Source: Salsipaludibacter sp963812245
GTDB lineage: Bacteria > Actinomycetota > Nitriliruptoria > Nitriliruptorales > Nitriliruptoraceae
DNA: 64,000 nt
Assembly (NCBI GenBank): GCA_963812245.1
Contig: CAWEUK010000003.1
Coordinates: 867,757 to 931,756, forward strand
Reading direction: 5' to 3'
Below the pieces are notes generated by a model. It was not told the DNA's origin and made no database searches. It saw only the letters and a program-made list of their open reading frames with translations. Of this stretch, positions 8,745 to 17,987 are shown piece after piece (within the stretch, counting starts at the first letter, position 1; the number at the start of each line of letters is the position of its first letter). Made by a program: the position numbers and the translations under genes.

Positions 8745-10175
8745 ATGAGCAAGGTCCTCACCAGCCTGCCGGTCGGCGAACGTGTCGGCATCGCCTTCTC
8801 CGGCGGTCTCGACACCTCCGTGGCGGTTGCCTGGATGCGCGAGAAGGGCGCGGTGCCCTGCGCCTACACCGCCGACATCGGCCAGTACGACGAACCCGAC
8901 GTCTCCGGTGTGCCGGCTCGGGCCACCGAGTACGGGGCCGAGATCGCTCGGGCGCTGGACATCCGCCGCGAACTGGTCACCGAGGGCATTGCGGCGATCG
9001 CGTCCGGGGCCTTCCACATCCGCTCGGGCGGGCGTACCTACTTCAACACGACCCCGTTGGGTCGGGCCGTCACCGGGACGATGCTCGTCCGGGCGATGCA
9101 CGACGACGGTGTCAACATCTGGGGAGATGGCTCGACCTTCAAGGGCAACGACATCGAACGCTTCTACCGCTACGGCCTGATGGTCAACCCCAACCTGCGC
9201 ATCTACAAGCCGTGGCTGGACGCCGAGTTCGTCGCCCAGCTGGGTGGCCGCACCGAGATGAGCCAGTGGCTGGCCGCCCGCGACCTGCCCTACCGCGACA
9301 GCGAGGCCAAGGCGTACTCCACCGACGCCAACATCTGGGGCGCCACCCATGAGGCCAAGGTCCTCGAACACCTCGACGTGTCGCTGGAGAGCGTGGAGCC
9401 GATCATGGGGGTGAAGTTCTGGGACCCCGACGTCGACATCGAGACCGAGGACGTGACGATCGGGTTCGAGGCCGGACGTCCCGTGACCATCAACGGCGCC
9501 ACCCCCGACGACCCCGTCGCGCTGGTCATGGAGGCCAACGCCATCGGCGGCCGCCATGGCCTGGGCATGTCGGACCAGATCGAGAACCGGATCATCGAGG
9601 CGAAGTCGCGGGGCATCTACGAGGCGCCGGGGATGGCGCTGCTGTGGATCGCCTACGAGCGCCTCCTCAACGCGGTCCACAACGAGGACACCGTGGCCTA
9701 CTACCACGACCAGGGACGTCGCCTCGGTCGGTTGATGTACGAGGGTCGCTGGTTGGACCCCCAGGCGCTCATGATCCGTGAATCGATCATGCGCTGGGTC
9801 GGGTCGCTGGTCACCGGCGAGGTGACGCTGCGCCTGCGCCGCGGCGAGGACTACACCATCCTGGACACCAGCGGCAGCCACTTCTCCTACCACCCGGAGA
9901 AGTTGTCGATGGAACGGGTCGAGGACGCTGCCTTCGGCCCCATCGACAGGATCGGTCAGTTGACCATGCGCAACCTCGACATCGCCGACTCGCGCGACAA
10001 GCTCGAGGCCTACGCGACCCAGCCGCTGGACGAGGGGCAGGTGCTCGTCGAGCACGGCACGCTGATCGGCGAGTTGCCGCCCGGCGGTGCCGCGCAGATC
10101 GCCAAGAACCCCGCAGTCACCGGGCACGAGGAGGTCGCGCTCGACGAGGCCGCCATGGAGTCAGGGACCGACTGA
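8745..10175 (+). CDS. argG: Argininosuccinate synthase
   Basis: ArgG condenses citrulline and aspartate with ATP to argininosuccinate. The 476-residue protein has the PP-loop FSGGLDTS at residues 18-25, a conserved segment NIWGDGSTFKGND around 125-137, and a long C-terminal helix region. The length and the N-terminus MSKVLTSLPVGER place it with the longer E. coli-type subgroup rather than the roughly 400-residue form common in many Actinobacteria. It has its own promoter and ARG box, and its stop overlaps the next gene by TGATG. Confidence 0.95.
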   Translation: MSKVLTSLPVGERVGIAFSGGLDTSVAVAWMREKGAVPCAYTADIGQYDEPDVSGVPARATEYGAEIARALDIRRELVTEGIAAIASGAFHIRSGGRTYFNTTPLGRAVTGTMLVRAMHDDGVNIWGDGSTFKGNDIERFYRYGLMVNPNLRIYKPWLDAEFVAQLGGRTEMSQWLAARDLPYRDSEAKAYSTDANIWGATHEAKVLEHLDVSLESVEPIMGVKFWDPDVDIETEDVTIGFEAGRPVTINGATPDDPVALVMEANAIGGRHGLGMSDQIENRIIEAKSRGIYEAPGMALLWIAYERLLNAVHNEDTVAYYHDQGRRLGRLMYEGRWLDPQALMIRESIMRWVGSLVTGEVTLRLRRGEDYTILDTSGSHFSYHPEKLSMERVEDAAFGPIDRIGQLTMRNLDIADSRDKLEAYATQPLDEGQVLVEHGTLIGELPPGGAAQIAKNPAVTGHEEVALDEAAMESGTD

Positions 10176-10603
10176 TGGGACGGACCGTGCAGGTGGGCGA
10201 CTACCGCGTGGTGGGCGACCTCGCGGCGTTGGACCTCGCACTGGCACACCGGGCGCTGTCGCTGCACTCGTACTGGGCTCGGGGGCGCAGTCGCGCCGAC
10301 AACGACCTGGCATTCGCCAACAGTCGAGTGGCCGTGGCCCTCGACACCGACGGCGCCACCGCGGCCTTCGCACGGGCGGTCACCGATGGCGTCAGCCACG
10401 CCTGGCTCGCCGACGTGTGGGTCGAACCCGAGCATCGAGGTCGCGGGCTGGGCACGGCCGTCACGGCCTACCTGGTGGAGGCACCGGACCTTGCCGACGT
10501 CGGGCGGTGGGCACTGGTCACCTCGAGCGCCCACGAGTTGTACCGACGGTTCGGGTTCGAGGAGTTCGAGGCCCCGCCCACGCTGATGACCCGTCGTCGG
10601 TGA
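10175..10603 (+). CDS. GNAT family N-acetyltransferase
   Basis: The 142-residue single-domain protein has the acetyl-CoA motif VEPEHRGRGLGTA near residues 85-97 and ends in the typical LYRRFGFEEFE strand-helix. The early SLHSYWARGRS stretch is typical of a GNAT subgroup of unknown substrate. It is translationally coupled to argG (TGATG). A role as acetylglutamate synthase is tempting because no argA is seen, but the protein shows no amino acid kinase domain or other ArgA-like feature, so I leave the substrate open. It is the last gene before a convergent intergenic region. Confidence 0.85.
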   Translation: MGRTVQVGDYRVVGDLAALDLALAHRALSLHSYWARGRSRADNDLAFANSRVAVALDTDGATAAFARAVTDGVSHAWLADVWVEPEHRGRGLGTAVTAYLVEAPDLADVGRWALVTSSAHELYRRFGFEEFEAPPTLMTRRR

Positions 10604-10651
10604 CTGCCGCCAGCGCCAGGTGTCATCGCCGGATGCCCGTTTGGATGTTGT

Positions 10652-10739
10652 GAGCGCAGCGAGCAACTCCAACGCGCCCGGTAGTGGTCCCTTCGCGGCA
10701 GAGCCCTCCCACCGGGCGCGCGCGCAGCGAGCAACTCCA
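10652..10739. repeat. Two copies of a dispersed short repeat flanking an inverted repeat
   Basis: GCGCAGCGAGCAACTCC occurs at 10654-10670 and 10722-10738, both in the same orientation. The first copy extends to a 23-bp identity with argB (10652-10674 versus 4686-4708). Between them, GCGCCCGGT (10675-10683) pairs with ACCGGGCGC (10711-10719) as a hairpin with a loop of about 27 nt. The region separates the convergent GNAT and trkH genes and could also end transcription. A looser relative (CAGCGAACAAGCAACTC) occurs near 19606. Confidence 0.65.
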
Positions 10740-10790
10740 TGCATCCGCCCGTGGCTTTCGGTCCCGCGTGCTGCGGCCCTCGGATGCGCG

Positions 10791-12347
10791 CTAACGCTTC
10801 CACAGGGCGGGCGTCAACAGCAACAGGATCGGGAAGATCTCCAGGCGCCCGACGATCATCAGGCCGGCCAACAACCACTTGCCCAGTGGCTGGATGACCG
10901 CGAAGTTCTCCGTTGGTCCCACGGCACCCAGGCCAGGCCCGATGTTGCCGAGGGCACTGGCCACCGCGGACGTCGAGGTCACCAGGTCGAGGCCGACCAC
11001 ACCCAGCACCCGCGACTCGATGACGCTCAGGGCGAACGTCGCGGTCATGAACAGGAACATGTAGAACAGGAAGAACGACTGGACGTTGCGCACGATGTCG
11101 GTGGGCACCGCGTGCCCGTCGAACCGGGTGAGGAAGATGCCGCGGGGATGCACCAGGCGACGCAGGTCCGACGATGCCGACTTGGACAGGACCCCGATGC
11201 GGAACGACTTGACGCCACCGGCCGTGGACCCCGCCATGCCGCCCACGAAGAACAGGCCGACCACCAGGATCTGCAGGCCCGGCACCCATTGGCCGAAGTC
11301 AGCGGTCGCGAACCCGGTCGTGGTGATCAGCGTCAGCGCCGTGAAGAACCCATCGCGCAGCAACGGCTCGAACCCCGTGTCCGAGAACACCACGTCGCCA
11401 CCGTCGAGCAGGCCGATGATGATGAGGACGATCGCGCCGAGCGCGATGGAGGCATACAACTTGAACTCCCCCGATCGCGAGTAGGCCCGCGGGTCGCGCA
11501 GGGCCCGGTAGTGCAGCGCGAACGACGCGCCTGCGGCAAACATGAACAGGATGACGACCCACTGGGTGTAGGCACTGAACGATGACAGTGAGGTCGCCTC
11601 GGTGCCGAAGCCGCCCGTCGACATCGTGGTGAACGAGTGGTTGACGGCCTGGAAGACGGACATGTCACCCAGTGACAGCAGGACTGCCTCGACCGCGGTC
11701 AGACCGGCGTAGACCAACCACAGGCGCTTGGCAGTCTCGCGGAACCGGGGGGTGAGTCGATCGGGGGTCGGTCCGGGGGACTCCGCTCGGGCCAACTCGA
11801 TGCCGCCGACGCCCAGCAGCGGCAGGATCGCGATCGAGAGCACGATGATGCCCATGCCGCCCACCCATTGCGTCAGTGACCGCCATGTCAACATGCCGTG
11901 GCCCAGCGACGACGGGTCCGCCAGGATCGACGAGCCGGTGGTCGTGAACCCCGATGCCGTCTCGAAGAAGGCATCGGTGATGCTGCCGATCGAACCCGTC
12001 AGCAGGTACGGCAGGGTGCCGACGACGGACATGCCGACCCACGACAGGCCGACCGAGGCGAACCCCTCGCGCGTGGTCAGTTCGCCACTGGTCCCCAGCC
12101 TTCGCCAGGTGACGGCACCGATCGCCATGGTCAGCACGGAGGCCAGCGTGATCATGCCGGCATCGCGCCACTCCTGGTACAGCAGCGCCACGCCGGCTGG
12201 CACCAGCATCGTGGCGCCGGTTGCCGTGACCACGGCACCCACGATGTATGCCAGTCGCGTGATCATCTGCCGACGTGTCGGACGACCGCGTGAGCGTCGC
12301 AACCGGGCCCGCCCCAACCCACCCGAGTCCTCGGGCCGGTCGCTCAT
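10791..12347 (-). CDS. trkH: Trk-type potassium uptake protein TrkH (membrane subunit)
   Basis: TrkH forms the K+-conducting membrane part of the Trk uptake system. The protein has about ten hydrophobic segments and the four-loop selectivity pattern typical of TrkH/KtrB, for example TTTGSSI, TTMSTGGFGT and TTTGFATADF, plus GGMAGSTAGGVKSFR. I chose ATG 12347 (518 residues) because it lies just after the trkA stop (12356). A GTG at 12368 would add seven residues and overlap trkA slightly. The gene follows trkA on the same strand, so both are surely co-transcribed. The Arg-rich N-terminus is cytoplasmic. Confidence 0.94.
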   Translation of the reverse strand: MSDRPEDSGGLGRARLRRSRGRPTRRQMITRLAYIVGAVVTATGATMLVPAGVALLYQEWRDAGMITLASVLTMAIGAVTWRRLGTSGELTTREGFASVGLSWVGMSVVGTLPYLLTGSIGSITDAFFETASGFTTTGSSILADPSSLGHGMLTWRSLTQWVGGMGIIVLSIAILPLLGVGGIELARAESPGPTPDRLTPRFRETAKRLWLVYAGLTAVEAVLLSLGDMSVFQAVNHSFTTMSTGGFGTEATSLSSFSAYTQWVVILFMFAAGASFALHYRALRDPRAYSRSGEFKLYASIALGAIVLIIIGLLDGGDVVFSDTGFEPLLRDGFFTALTLITTTGFATADFGQWVPGLQILVVGLFFVGGMAGSTAGGVKSFRIGVLSKSASSDLRRLVHPRGIFLTRFDGHAVPTDIVRNVQSFFLFYMFLFMTATFALSVIESRVLGVVGLDLVTSTSAVASALGNIGPGLGAVGPTENFAVIQPLGKWLLAGLMIVGRLEIFPILLLLTPALWKR

Positions 12348-12355
12348 GGCGCCAC

Positions 12356-13687
12356 TCACTTCGTGCACATTTGCTCGATGTCGTGGATGGCCTCCTGTGG
12401 GGCCAGCACGATCAGTCGATCACCGGCGCAGATACGGGTCGCACCGACCGGGACCGCGGCCTCGCCGTTGCGGGCGATGCCACCGATGACGGCGGTCGTT
12501 GGCAGGTCGAGGTCCATGACCCGCAGCCCGTCGGCGGTGGCGCCGGGCGCCACCTCGATGTCGAGGGCCTCCGAGTCCGTGTCCTTGAAGGTGGCCACGG
12601 AGTGGATCCGGCCACGTCGCACGAAGGCAAGGATCGCGTTCGCCGCCGCCAGTCGGCTCGACACCGATGCATCGATGTCGGAGCCCACCATCAGGCCGAC
12701 GTAGCTGAGTCGGTGGAAGCGGGCGATGGCGGTCGACGCACCCAACGCCTTGGCCACGAGGCTGGCGGTCAGGTTGACGTCGTCCCAGCCCGACAGGGCG
12801 GCAACGGCGTCCTCGGCCCCCAACTGGAGGTCTGACAGCACTGCCGGGTCCGTCGGACTCCCGTTGATGACCAGGGCGCGGGGGTGACGGTCGGCCAGTC
12901 GCCGGCAGCGCTCCTCGTCATGGTCCACCAGCACGACGTCCATGCGGTTGGCCAGCAGCATGTCGGTGGCCAACTCCGCCATCCGGGTCGCACCCATCAC
13001 GACCACGCGATCGATGGGCTCACGCTCGCGGCGCAGCAGGCCCCGGGCGCGTGGCAGGTCGCGGGTCTGCGACATGATCAGGACGTGGTCATGCTCGTCG
13101 ATGACGGTGTCACCACGCACCGGCATGGTCTCGCCGTGGCGCACGATGGCGGCGACGGCCCAGTCGAAGTCGGCGTGTTCACGCCGCAGTTCGACCAGGC
13201 GGCGCCCGAGCAGCGGGCTGCCACGCCGCACGATGCCGCCGACCAGGGTCAGTTGCCCGTCGACGAACTCCACGAGGTCCGAGATGCCCTGGTGACCGAC
13301 CAGGTCGAGCACTTCGTGGGCCGCCATCTCGCCGGGGTCGATGACCACGTCGACGCCCAGGTCCTCGACCCCGGCCACCAGCGCCGGGTCCTCGACGCGG
13401 GCGACCGTGCGCTTGGTCCCCAGGACGTGCGCAGCATGGCACGCCAGGATGTTGACACCATCGGAGTTGGAGACCGCGATCAGCAGGTCGGCATGGTGGG
13501 CACCTGCTTCGCGCAGGGTTGCCGGACTGGCGCCGTTGCCGGTCAGGACCAGGGCATCGAGGTGTTCCTGGACCATGCCACCGCGGTTTTCGTCATTCTC
13601 GATGACGACCACGTCCTGTCCCTCGTTGGACAGGCGCTCGGCGAGGTAGCTGCCGACGGCACCTGCCCCGACGATGATGATGCGCAT
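12356..13687 (-). CDS. trkA: Trk system potassium transport regulatory subunit TrkA
   Basis: TrkA is the cytoplasmic nucleotide-binding ring that gates TrkH. The 443-residue protein contains two RCK units. The first starts MRIIIVGAGAVGSYLAERL with a Rossmann GxGxxG at 7-12; the second starts around residue 225 (VVVMGATRMAELATDML). Each is followed by a TrkA-C domain. The length is that of double-RCK TrkA rather than single-RCK KtrA. It reads divergently from argH across a 132-bp gap that should hold both promoters. Together with trkH it interrupts the usual argG-argH adjacency. Confidence 0.94.
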   Translation of the reverse strand: MRIIIVGAGAVGSYLAERLSNEGQDVVVIENDENRGGMVQEHLDALVLTGNGASPATLREAGAHHADLLIAVSNSDGVNILACHAAHVLGTKRTVARVEDPALVAGVEDLGVDVVIDPGEMAAHEVLDLVGHQGISDLVEFVDGQLTLVGGIVRRGSPLLGRRLVELRREHADFDWAVAAIVRHGETMPVRGDTVIDEHDHVLIMSQTRDLPRARGLLRREREPIDRVVVMGATRMAELATDMLLANRMDVVLVDHDEERCRRLADRHPRALVINGSPTDPAVLSDLQLGAEDAVAALSGWDDVNLTASLVAKALGASTAIARFHRLSYVGLMVGSDIDASVSSRLAAANAILAFVRRGRIHSVATFKDTDSEALDIEVAPGATADGLRVMDLDLPTTAVIGGIARNGEAAVPVGATRICAGDRLIVLAPQEAIHDIEQMCTK

Positions 13688-13819
13688 GACGTTCCTGACA
13701 GTCGTGCGAGGGTGGCAGCGGTCGAGCAGATGGTAGGGGTCGGTGGAGGACTAGTCTGCCCACCCCGTGCCGGCGACAGATCGTCGCATTGCCACCCGCC
13801 GAGTCGTTGAGGTCACGCC

Positions 13820-15268
13820 ATGGACGATGCCGCCGATGCCACCCCCCAGGGGCGGCTGTGGGGTGCACGGTTCGCCCAGGCTCCGGCCGATGCCGCCTGG
13901 GCACTGGGCGTGTCGACCCACTTCGACCGTCGTCTGTGGCGCCACGACCTCGCGGGATCGCGGGCGCATGCCGCGGAGTTGCACCGGATCGGCGTGCTGG
14001 ACGAGGACGAACGTGCAGCGATGCTGGCGGCGCTGGACGAGTGCGGGGAGCAGTTCGCTGCCGGCACGTTCACCTTCCAGGACGGGGACGAGGACGTCCA
14101 CGGGGCCATCGAACGGTGGTTGGTCGAGCGGCTCGGGTCCCTGGGCGGCAAGTTGCGTGCCGGCCGTTCCCGCAATGACCAGATCGCCAACGACCTGCGG
14201 CTGTACTGCCGCCAGGCGTGCGACGACGTGGTCGCCGGCATCCGCGGGGTGCAGGCCGCGATCGTGGACCAGGCCGACGCCGAACTGGGAACCCTGGCAC
14301 CGGGCATGACGCACCTGCAGCGGGGTCAACCAGTCCTGTTGTCGCACTTGTTGCTGGCGTGGTTCTGGATGCTGGACCGGGACGCCGGCCGCTTCGTGGA
14401 TGCTCGTGCGCGGATGGACGCATCGGTGCTGGGTGCCGGCGCCCTGGCCGGTCTGACCCTCGACCTCGATCCGGACGCGTATGCCGCCACGCTCGGGTTC
14501 GCCCGGGTCGCCGACAACTCGATGGACGCCGTTGCCAGTCGCGACTTCGCCACCGAGTTCCTGGCGGCTGCCGCCATTCTTGCCGTCACCTGCTCTCGCA
14601 TCGGCGAGGAGGTGGTGCTGTGGTCGACGGCCGAATTCGGCTATGCCCGGGTGGGCGATGCCTTCTCGACCGGTTCGTCGATCATGCCGCAGAAGCGCAA
14701 CCCCGACATGGCCGAGTTGGTGCGAGGCAAGGCCGGGCGGGTGATCGGCGATCTTCATGCGCTGCTCGTGATCACAAAGGGTCTGCCGCTCACCTACAAC
14801 CGCGACCTGCAGGAGGACAAGGAGCCGGTCTTCGACGCGGTCGACACGTTGTCGCTGGTGCTGCCGGCATTGGCCGGGACCCTGGGTTCGCTGACCTTCG
14901 ATCGCGAACGACTCGCGGACGCGGCCGCGGGTGGGTTCTCGCTGGCCACCGACCTGGCCGAGGAACTGGTGCGGCGCGGGGTGCCCTTCCGTGATGCGCA
15001 CGAGGTCGTGGGGGCACTGGTTCGCCAGGCCGAGGACCAGGGCTGTGACCTCGACGGCCTCGATCCACAGGTGGTTGCCGATGCGCATCCGACCCTCGAC
15101 GTCGATGTCGCCGCGATGCTCGACGTGCGCCAGGCGGTGGACCGCCGGACCGCCTCACTGGGCACGTCTCGCGTCAGCGTGACGGCCCAACTGCAACGAG
15201 CCCGTGCCGTGCTGGCGGCCGGGACCGTGGCCACGTCCGCGGCCACGCCCCCGCAGGATCCTGCCTGA
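13820..15268 (+). CDS. argH: Argininosuccinate lyase
   Basis: ArgH cleaves argininosuccinate to arginine and fumarate, the last step of the pathway. The 482-residue protein has the fumarase/lyase signature GSSIMPQKRNPD around residues 290-301, with the catalytic serine loop, and AGRSRNDQI near 113-121. ATG 13820 has GAGG about 10 bp upstream. It is separated from argG by the divergent trkHA pair and has no clear ARG box in the 132 bp before it, so its control may differ from the rest of the pathway. Confidence 0.96.
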   Translation: MDDAADATPQGRLWGARFAQAPADAAWALGVSTHFDRRLWRHDLAGSRAHAAELHRIGVLDEDERAAMLAALDECGEQFAAGTFTFQDGDEDVHGAIERWLVERLGSLGGKLRAGRSRNDQIANDLRLYCRQACDDVVAGIRGVQAAIVDQADAELGTLAPGMTHLQRGQPVLLSHLLLAWFWMLDRDAGRFVDARARMDASVLGAGALAGLTLDLDPDAYAATLGFARVADNSMDAVASRDFATEFLAAAAILAVTCSRIGEEVVLWSTAEFGYARVGDAFSTGSSIMPQKRNPDMAELVRGKAGRVIGDLHALLVITKGLPLTYNRDLQEDKEPVFDAVDTLSLVLPALAGTLGSLTFDRERLADAAAGGFSLATDLAEELVRRGVPFRDAHEVVGALVRQAEDQGCDLDGLDPQVVADAHPTLDVDVAAMLDVRQAVDRRTASLGTSRVSVTAQLQRARAVLAAGTVATSAATPPQDPA

Positions 15269-15282
15269 CCACGGAGGCTGGC

Positions 15283-17034
15283 ATGCCACGGACCAACGAC
15301 GACGTCGCGGCCCTGCTCGACGAACTGGCCCGCCTGACCAAGGTCGACGAGCAGGATCCCAACTCCTTCCGGGTCCGCGCCTACGAGAAGGCCGCGCGGG
15401 CCGTCGAGTCACTGACGACCGACGTCACCGACATGTCCGCATCCGCCCTTGCCAAGGTGTCGGGGATCGGCAAGTCCACGGCGGCCAAGATCCGTCAGTA
15501 CGTCGACGACGGTCACATCGACAAGCTCGAGACCCTGCGAGCCAAGTATCCGCCCGGGCAGTTGGAACTGCTTGGCATCCCGGGCGTCGGGCCCAAGATG
15601 CTGGCCCTGCTCGACGACGTCCTGGACGTGCGTGACCTCGCGAGCCTGCGCGCCGCCCTCGACGACGGCAGCTTCGCGAAGCTGCCCGGACTGGGGGACA
15701 AGACCGCCGAGAACCTGGCGTCGGCGATCGAACGGATGCACCTGTCGTCCAAGTCCACGCGACGCCCCATCGCCCAGGTCCTGCCCGTGGCAGCCCGGAT
15801 GCGCGCCGACCTCGCCGACCTGCCGCAGGCGCAGCAGGTGGAATGGGCAGGATCCCTGCGTCGCTTTCGTGAGACCATCGGTGACGTCGACCTGCTGGTC
15901 GCCGCCCAGGGGGAGGATGCAGCCGCCGCGGTGATGGAGGCAGCGCGCACCCATGACCTGGTTGCCGAGGTGACGGGATCGGGTGCGACCAAGACCTCGA
16001 TGGTGACGCGCGACGGCCTGTCGGTCGACGTCCGGGTGGTCGACCCGTCCTCGTTCGGTGCGGCACTGGTGTACTTCACGGGCTCGAAGGGCCACAACAT
16101 CGCGCTGCGCCAGCGGGCCATCGATCGTGGCTGGAAGCTGTCGGAGTACGCCCTGTCCGATGCCGAGACGGACGAGGTGGTGGCAGCGGCCACGGAGGAG
16201 GATGTCTACGCGGCGTTGGACCTGGCCTGGGTCACCCCGGAACTGCGCGAGGACCGCGGGGAGGTGGAGCAGGCCGCCGACGGCTCGCTGCCCACGCCCC
16301 TGCACGTGGCCGACCTGCGGGGTGACCTGCACTTCCACACCGACTGGTCGGGCGACGGTCGCGACTCCATGGAGGACATGGTTGCGGCTGCCGTCGACCT
16401 CGGCCTGGCATACGTGGCCATCACCGATCACGCCGAGGACCTGCGCATCAACGGGTTGTCGCGCGACCAGATGCTCGAGCAGCGTGGCGTGATCCGCGAA
16501 CTCGAGCAGCGTCGTGGCGACATTCGCCTGATGCACGGCACCGAGTTGAACATCGGGGCCGACGGCACGGTCGACTACGACCAGGCGTTCGTGGACGGGT
16601 TCGACTTCTGTGTCGCCTCCGTGCACAGCCACTTCAATCGCCCCGTGGCCGAGCAGACCGCGCGCATCGTCACGGCGGTGCGCAACCCCGCAGTCAACGT
16701 CATCGGCCACCTCACCGGACGCAAACTCGGGCGCAGGCCCGGCATCGAGGTCGACCTCGAACCGATCTTCGAGGCCTGCGTCGACACCGGCACGGCCCTG
16801 GAGGTCAATGCGGCGCTGCCGCGTCTGGATGCCAGCGTCGAGGTCATCCGCGCCGGCATCGCCGCTGGCGTCACGTTCGTGGTGTCAACCGACTCGCATG
16901 CCACCCGCGAGCTCGCGCGGATGCACCACGGGGCGGCGCAGGCCCGGCGCGCAGGGCTCGAGCCCGCCAGCGTGGCCAACACCTGGCCGGTGGACCGGTT
17001 CGCCGACTGGGTCCAGCAGGTGCGGACCGGGTGA
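15283..17034 (+). CDS. polX: DNA polymerase/3'-5' exonuclease PolX
   Basis: PolX is a family X gap-filling polymerase with a PHP nuclease used in base excision repair. The 583 residues contain helix-hairpin-helix motifs (GIGKSTAAKI, GIPGVGPKML, GLGDKTAENL, about residues 60-150), the family X nucleotidyltransferase core with GDVDLLV near residue 200, and a C-terminal PHP domain from about residue 345 (HFHTDWSGDG, ITDHAEDL, STDSHA). All PHP metal-ligand motifs look intact. The start is 14 bp after argH with GGAGG upstream. Its stop overlaps mpg (GTGA), pairing two base excision repair enzymes. Confidence 0.95.
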   Translation: MPRTNDDVAALLDELARLTKVDEQDPNSFRVRAYEKAARAVESLTTDVTDMSASALAKVSGIGKSTAAKIRQYVDDGHIDKLETLRAKYPPGQLELLGIPGVGPKMLALLDDVLDVRDLASLRAALDDGSFAKLPGLGDKTAENLASAIERMHLSSKSTRRPIAQVLPVAARMRADLADLPQAQQVEWAGSLRRFRETIGDVDLLVAAQGEDAAAAVMEAARTHDLVAEVTGSGATKTSMVTRDGLSVDVRVVDPSSFGAALVYFTGSKGHNIALRQRAIDRGWKLSEYALSDAETDEVVAAATEEDVYAALDLAWVTPELREDRGEVEQAADGSLPTPLHVADLRGDLHFHTDWSGDGRDSMEDMVAAAVDLGLAYVAITDHAEDLRINGLSRDQMLEQRGVIRELEQRRGDIRLMHGTELNIGADGTVDYDQAFVDGFDFCVASVHSHFNRPVAEQTARIVTAVRNPAVNVIGHLTGRKLGRRPGIEVDLEPIFEACVDTGTALEVNAALPRLDASVEVIRAGIAAGVTFVVSTDSHATRELARMHHGAAQARRAGLEPASVANTWPVDRFADWVQQVRTG

Positions 17035-17831
17035 GCGGTCCGCTGGCGGGGCGGGGGCGGGTGTGGCGCCAGGACGAGGACCGTCGCGACCTGCCGCCAG
17101 AGGTGGTGGCCATCCTGGACGAGACCACCGGGCCGGGGGTGTCGAGTCCGAGCCTCGACGCGGCCGTCGCGTCGTCACCCGGACCCGATGCTCCTGCCGT
17201 CCGTGCGTCTGCGCATGCGCTCGCTCGGCTGCTCCAGCTGCCGGCCGAATTGGCCGCGCCCCGCTTGCTGGGCGCCGCCGTGACCCACGACGTCGACGGC
17301 CACCAAGTGCGGGTGCGCATCACCGAGGTGGAGGCCTATGACCAGGACGACCCCGCGTCCCACACCTTTCGCGGGCAGACACGCCGCAATGCAGCGATGT
17401 TCGAGCAGGGTGGTCATCTCTACACCTATCGCAGCCACGGCATCCATGTCTGTGCCAACGTGGTCTGCGACGTGGCCGGGCGGGGCTCGGCGGTGTTGCT
17501 GCGCGGGGGAGTGGTCGAGGTGGGCCGAGCCGTGGCGGTGCAGCGGCGCGGGGGCCGGGATGGCGACGACTGGCTGGCTGCGGGGCCGGGACGGCTGTGC
17601 GCGGCCCTGGGCATCGACCTGGACGACGGCGGCACGTGGTTGCTGGGGGACGGGCGTCTGCGTCTCGAGCCGGCTCCGGCCGCAGCCCCGGACCCGCGGG
17701 CCCCGCGACCAGTGGTGATGGTCGGACCTCGGGTCGGGGTGTCGCAGGCCGCCGATCGACCCTGGCGGTGGTGGCTGGCCGGCAGCGGTGGCGTCTCGGC
17801 CTATCGGCGCAGCCCCCGAGCCAGTCGCTGA
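17031..17831 (+). CDS. mpg: 3-methyladenine DNA glycosylase (AAG/Mpg family)
   Basis: This glycosylase removes alkylated purines. The core runs from about residue 60 to 255 and shows the AAG catalytic region ITEVEAYDQDDPASHTFRGQT-like segment (about 98-118, glutamate as general base), then RNAAMFEQGGHLYTYRSHG. The first 60 residues are Pro/Ser/Asp-rich and not part of the domain. GTG 17031 overlaps the polX stop by 4 bp. With 266 residues it is longer than typical bacterial Mpg because of that N-terminal tail, so a later start is possible. Coupling to polX supports a joint repair function. Confidence 0.93.
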   Translation: MSGPLAGRGRVWRQDEDRRDLPPEVVAILDETTGPGVSSPSLDAAVASSPGPDAPAVRASAHALARLLQLPAELAAPRLLGAAVTHDVDGHQVRVRITEVEAYDQDDPASHTFRGQTRRNAAMFEQGGHLYTYRSHGIHVCANVVCDVAGRGSAVLLRGGVVEVGRAVAVQRRGGRDGDDWLAAGPGRLCAALGIDLDDGGTWLLGDGRLRLEPAPAAAPDPRAPRPVVMVGPRVGVSQAADRPWRWWLAGSGGVSAYRRSPRASR

Positions 17832-17987
17832 ACCGCAGCGCGAGCCGATGGGTGCGATGCCAGGGCCGACCTCCAGGCCAGACTCGCCAGGCCCCTGCCC
17901 TGCAGCCCATCGGTCCCGGACCAAACCGCCGGCGTGTTGGCTCCGTACCTCCTGTGCACGCCCCTGAGACCAACAATTGGAGATGGC

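Noticed and set aside
10175..10603. Assigning the GNAT gene after argG as N-acetylglutamate synthase
   Set aside because: Operon position suggests it, but the sequence fits a small GNAT subgroup of unknown substrate and ArgJ could supply acetylglutamate.
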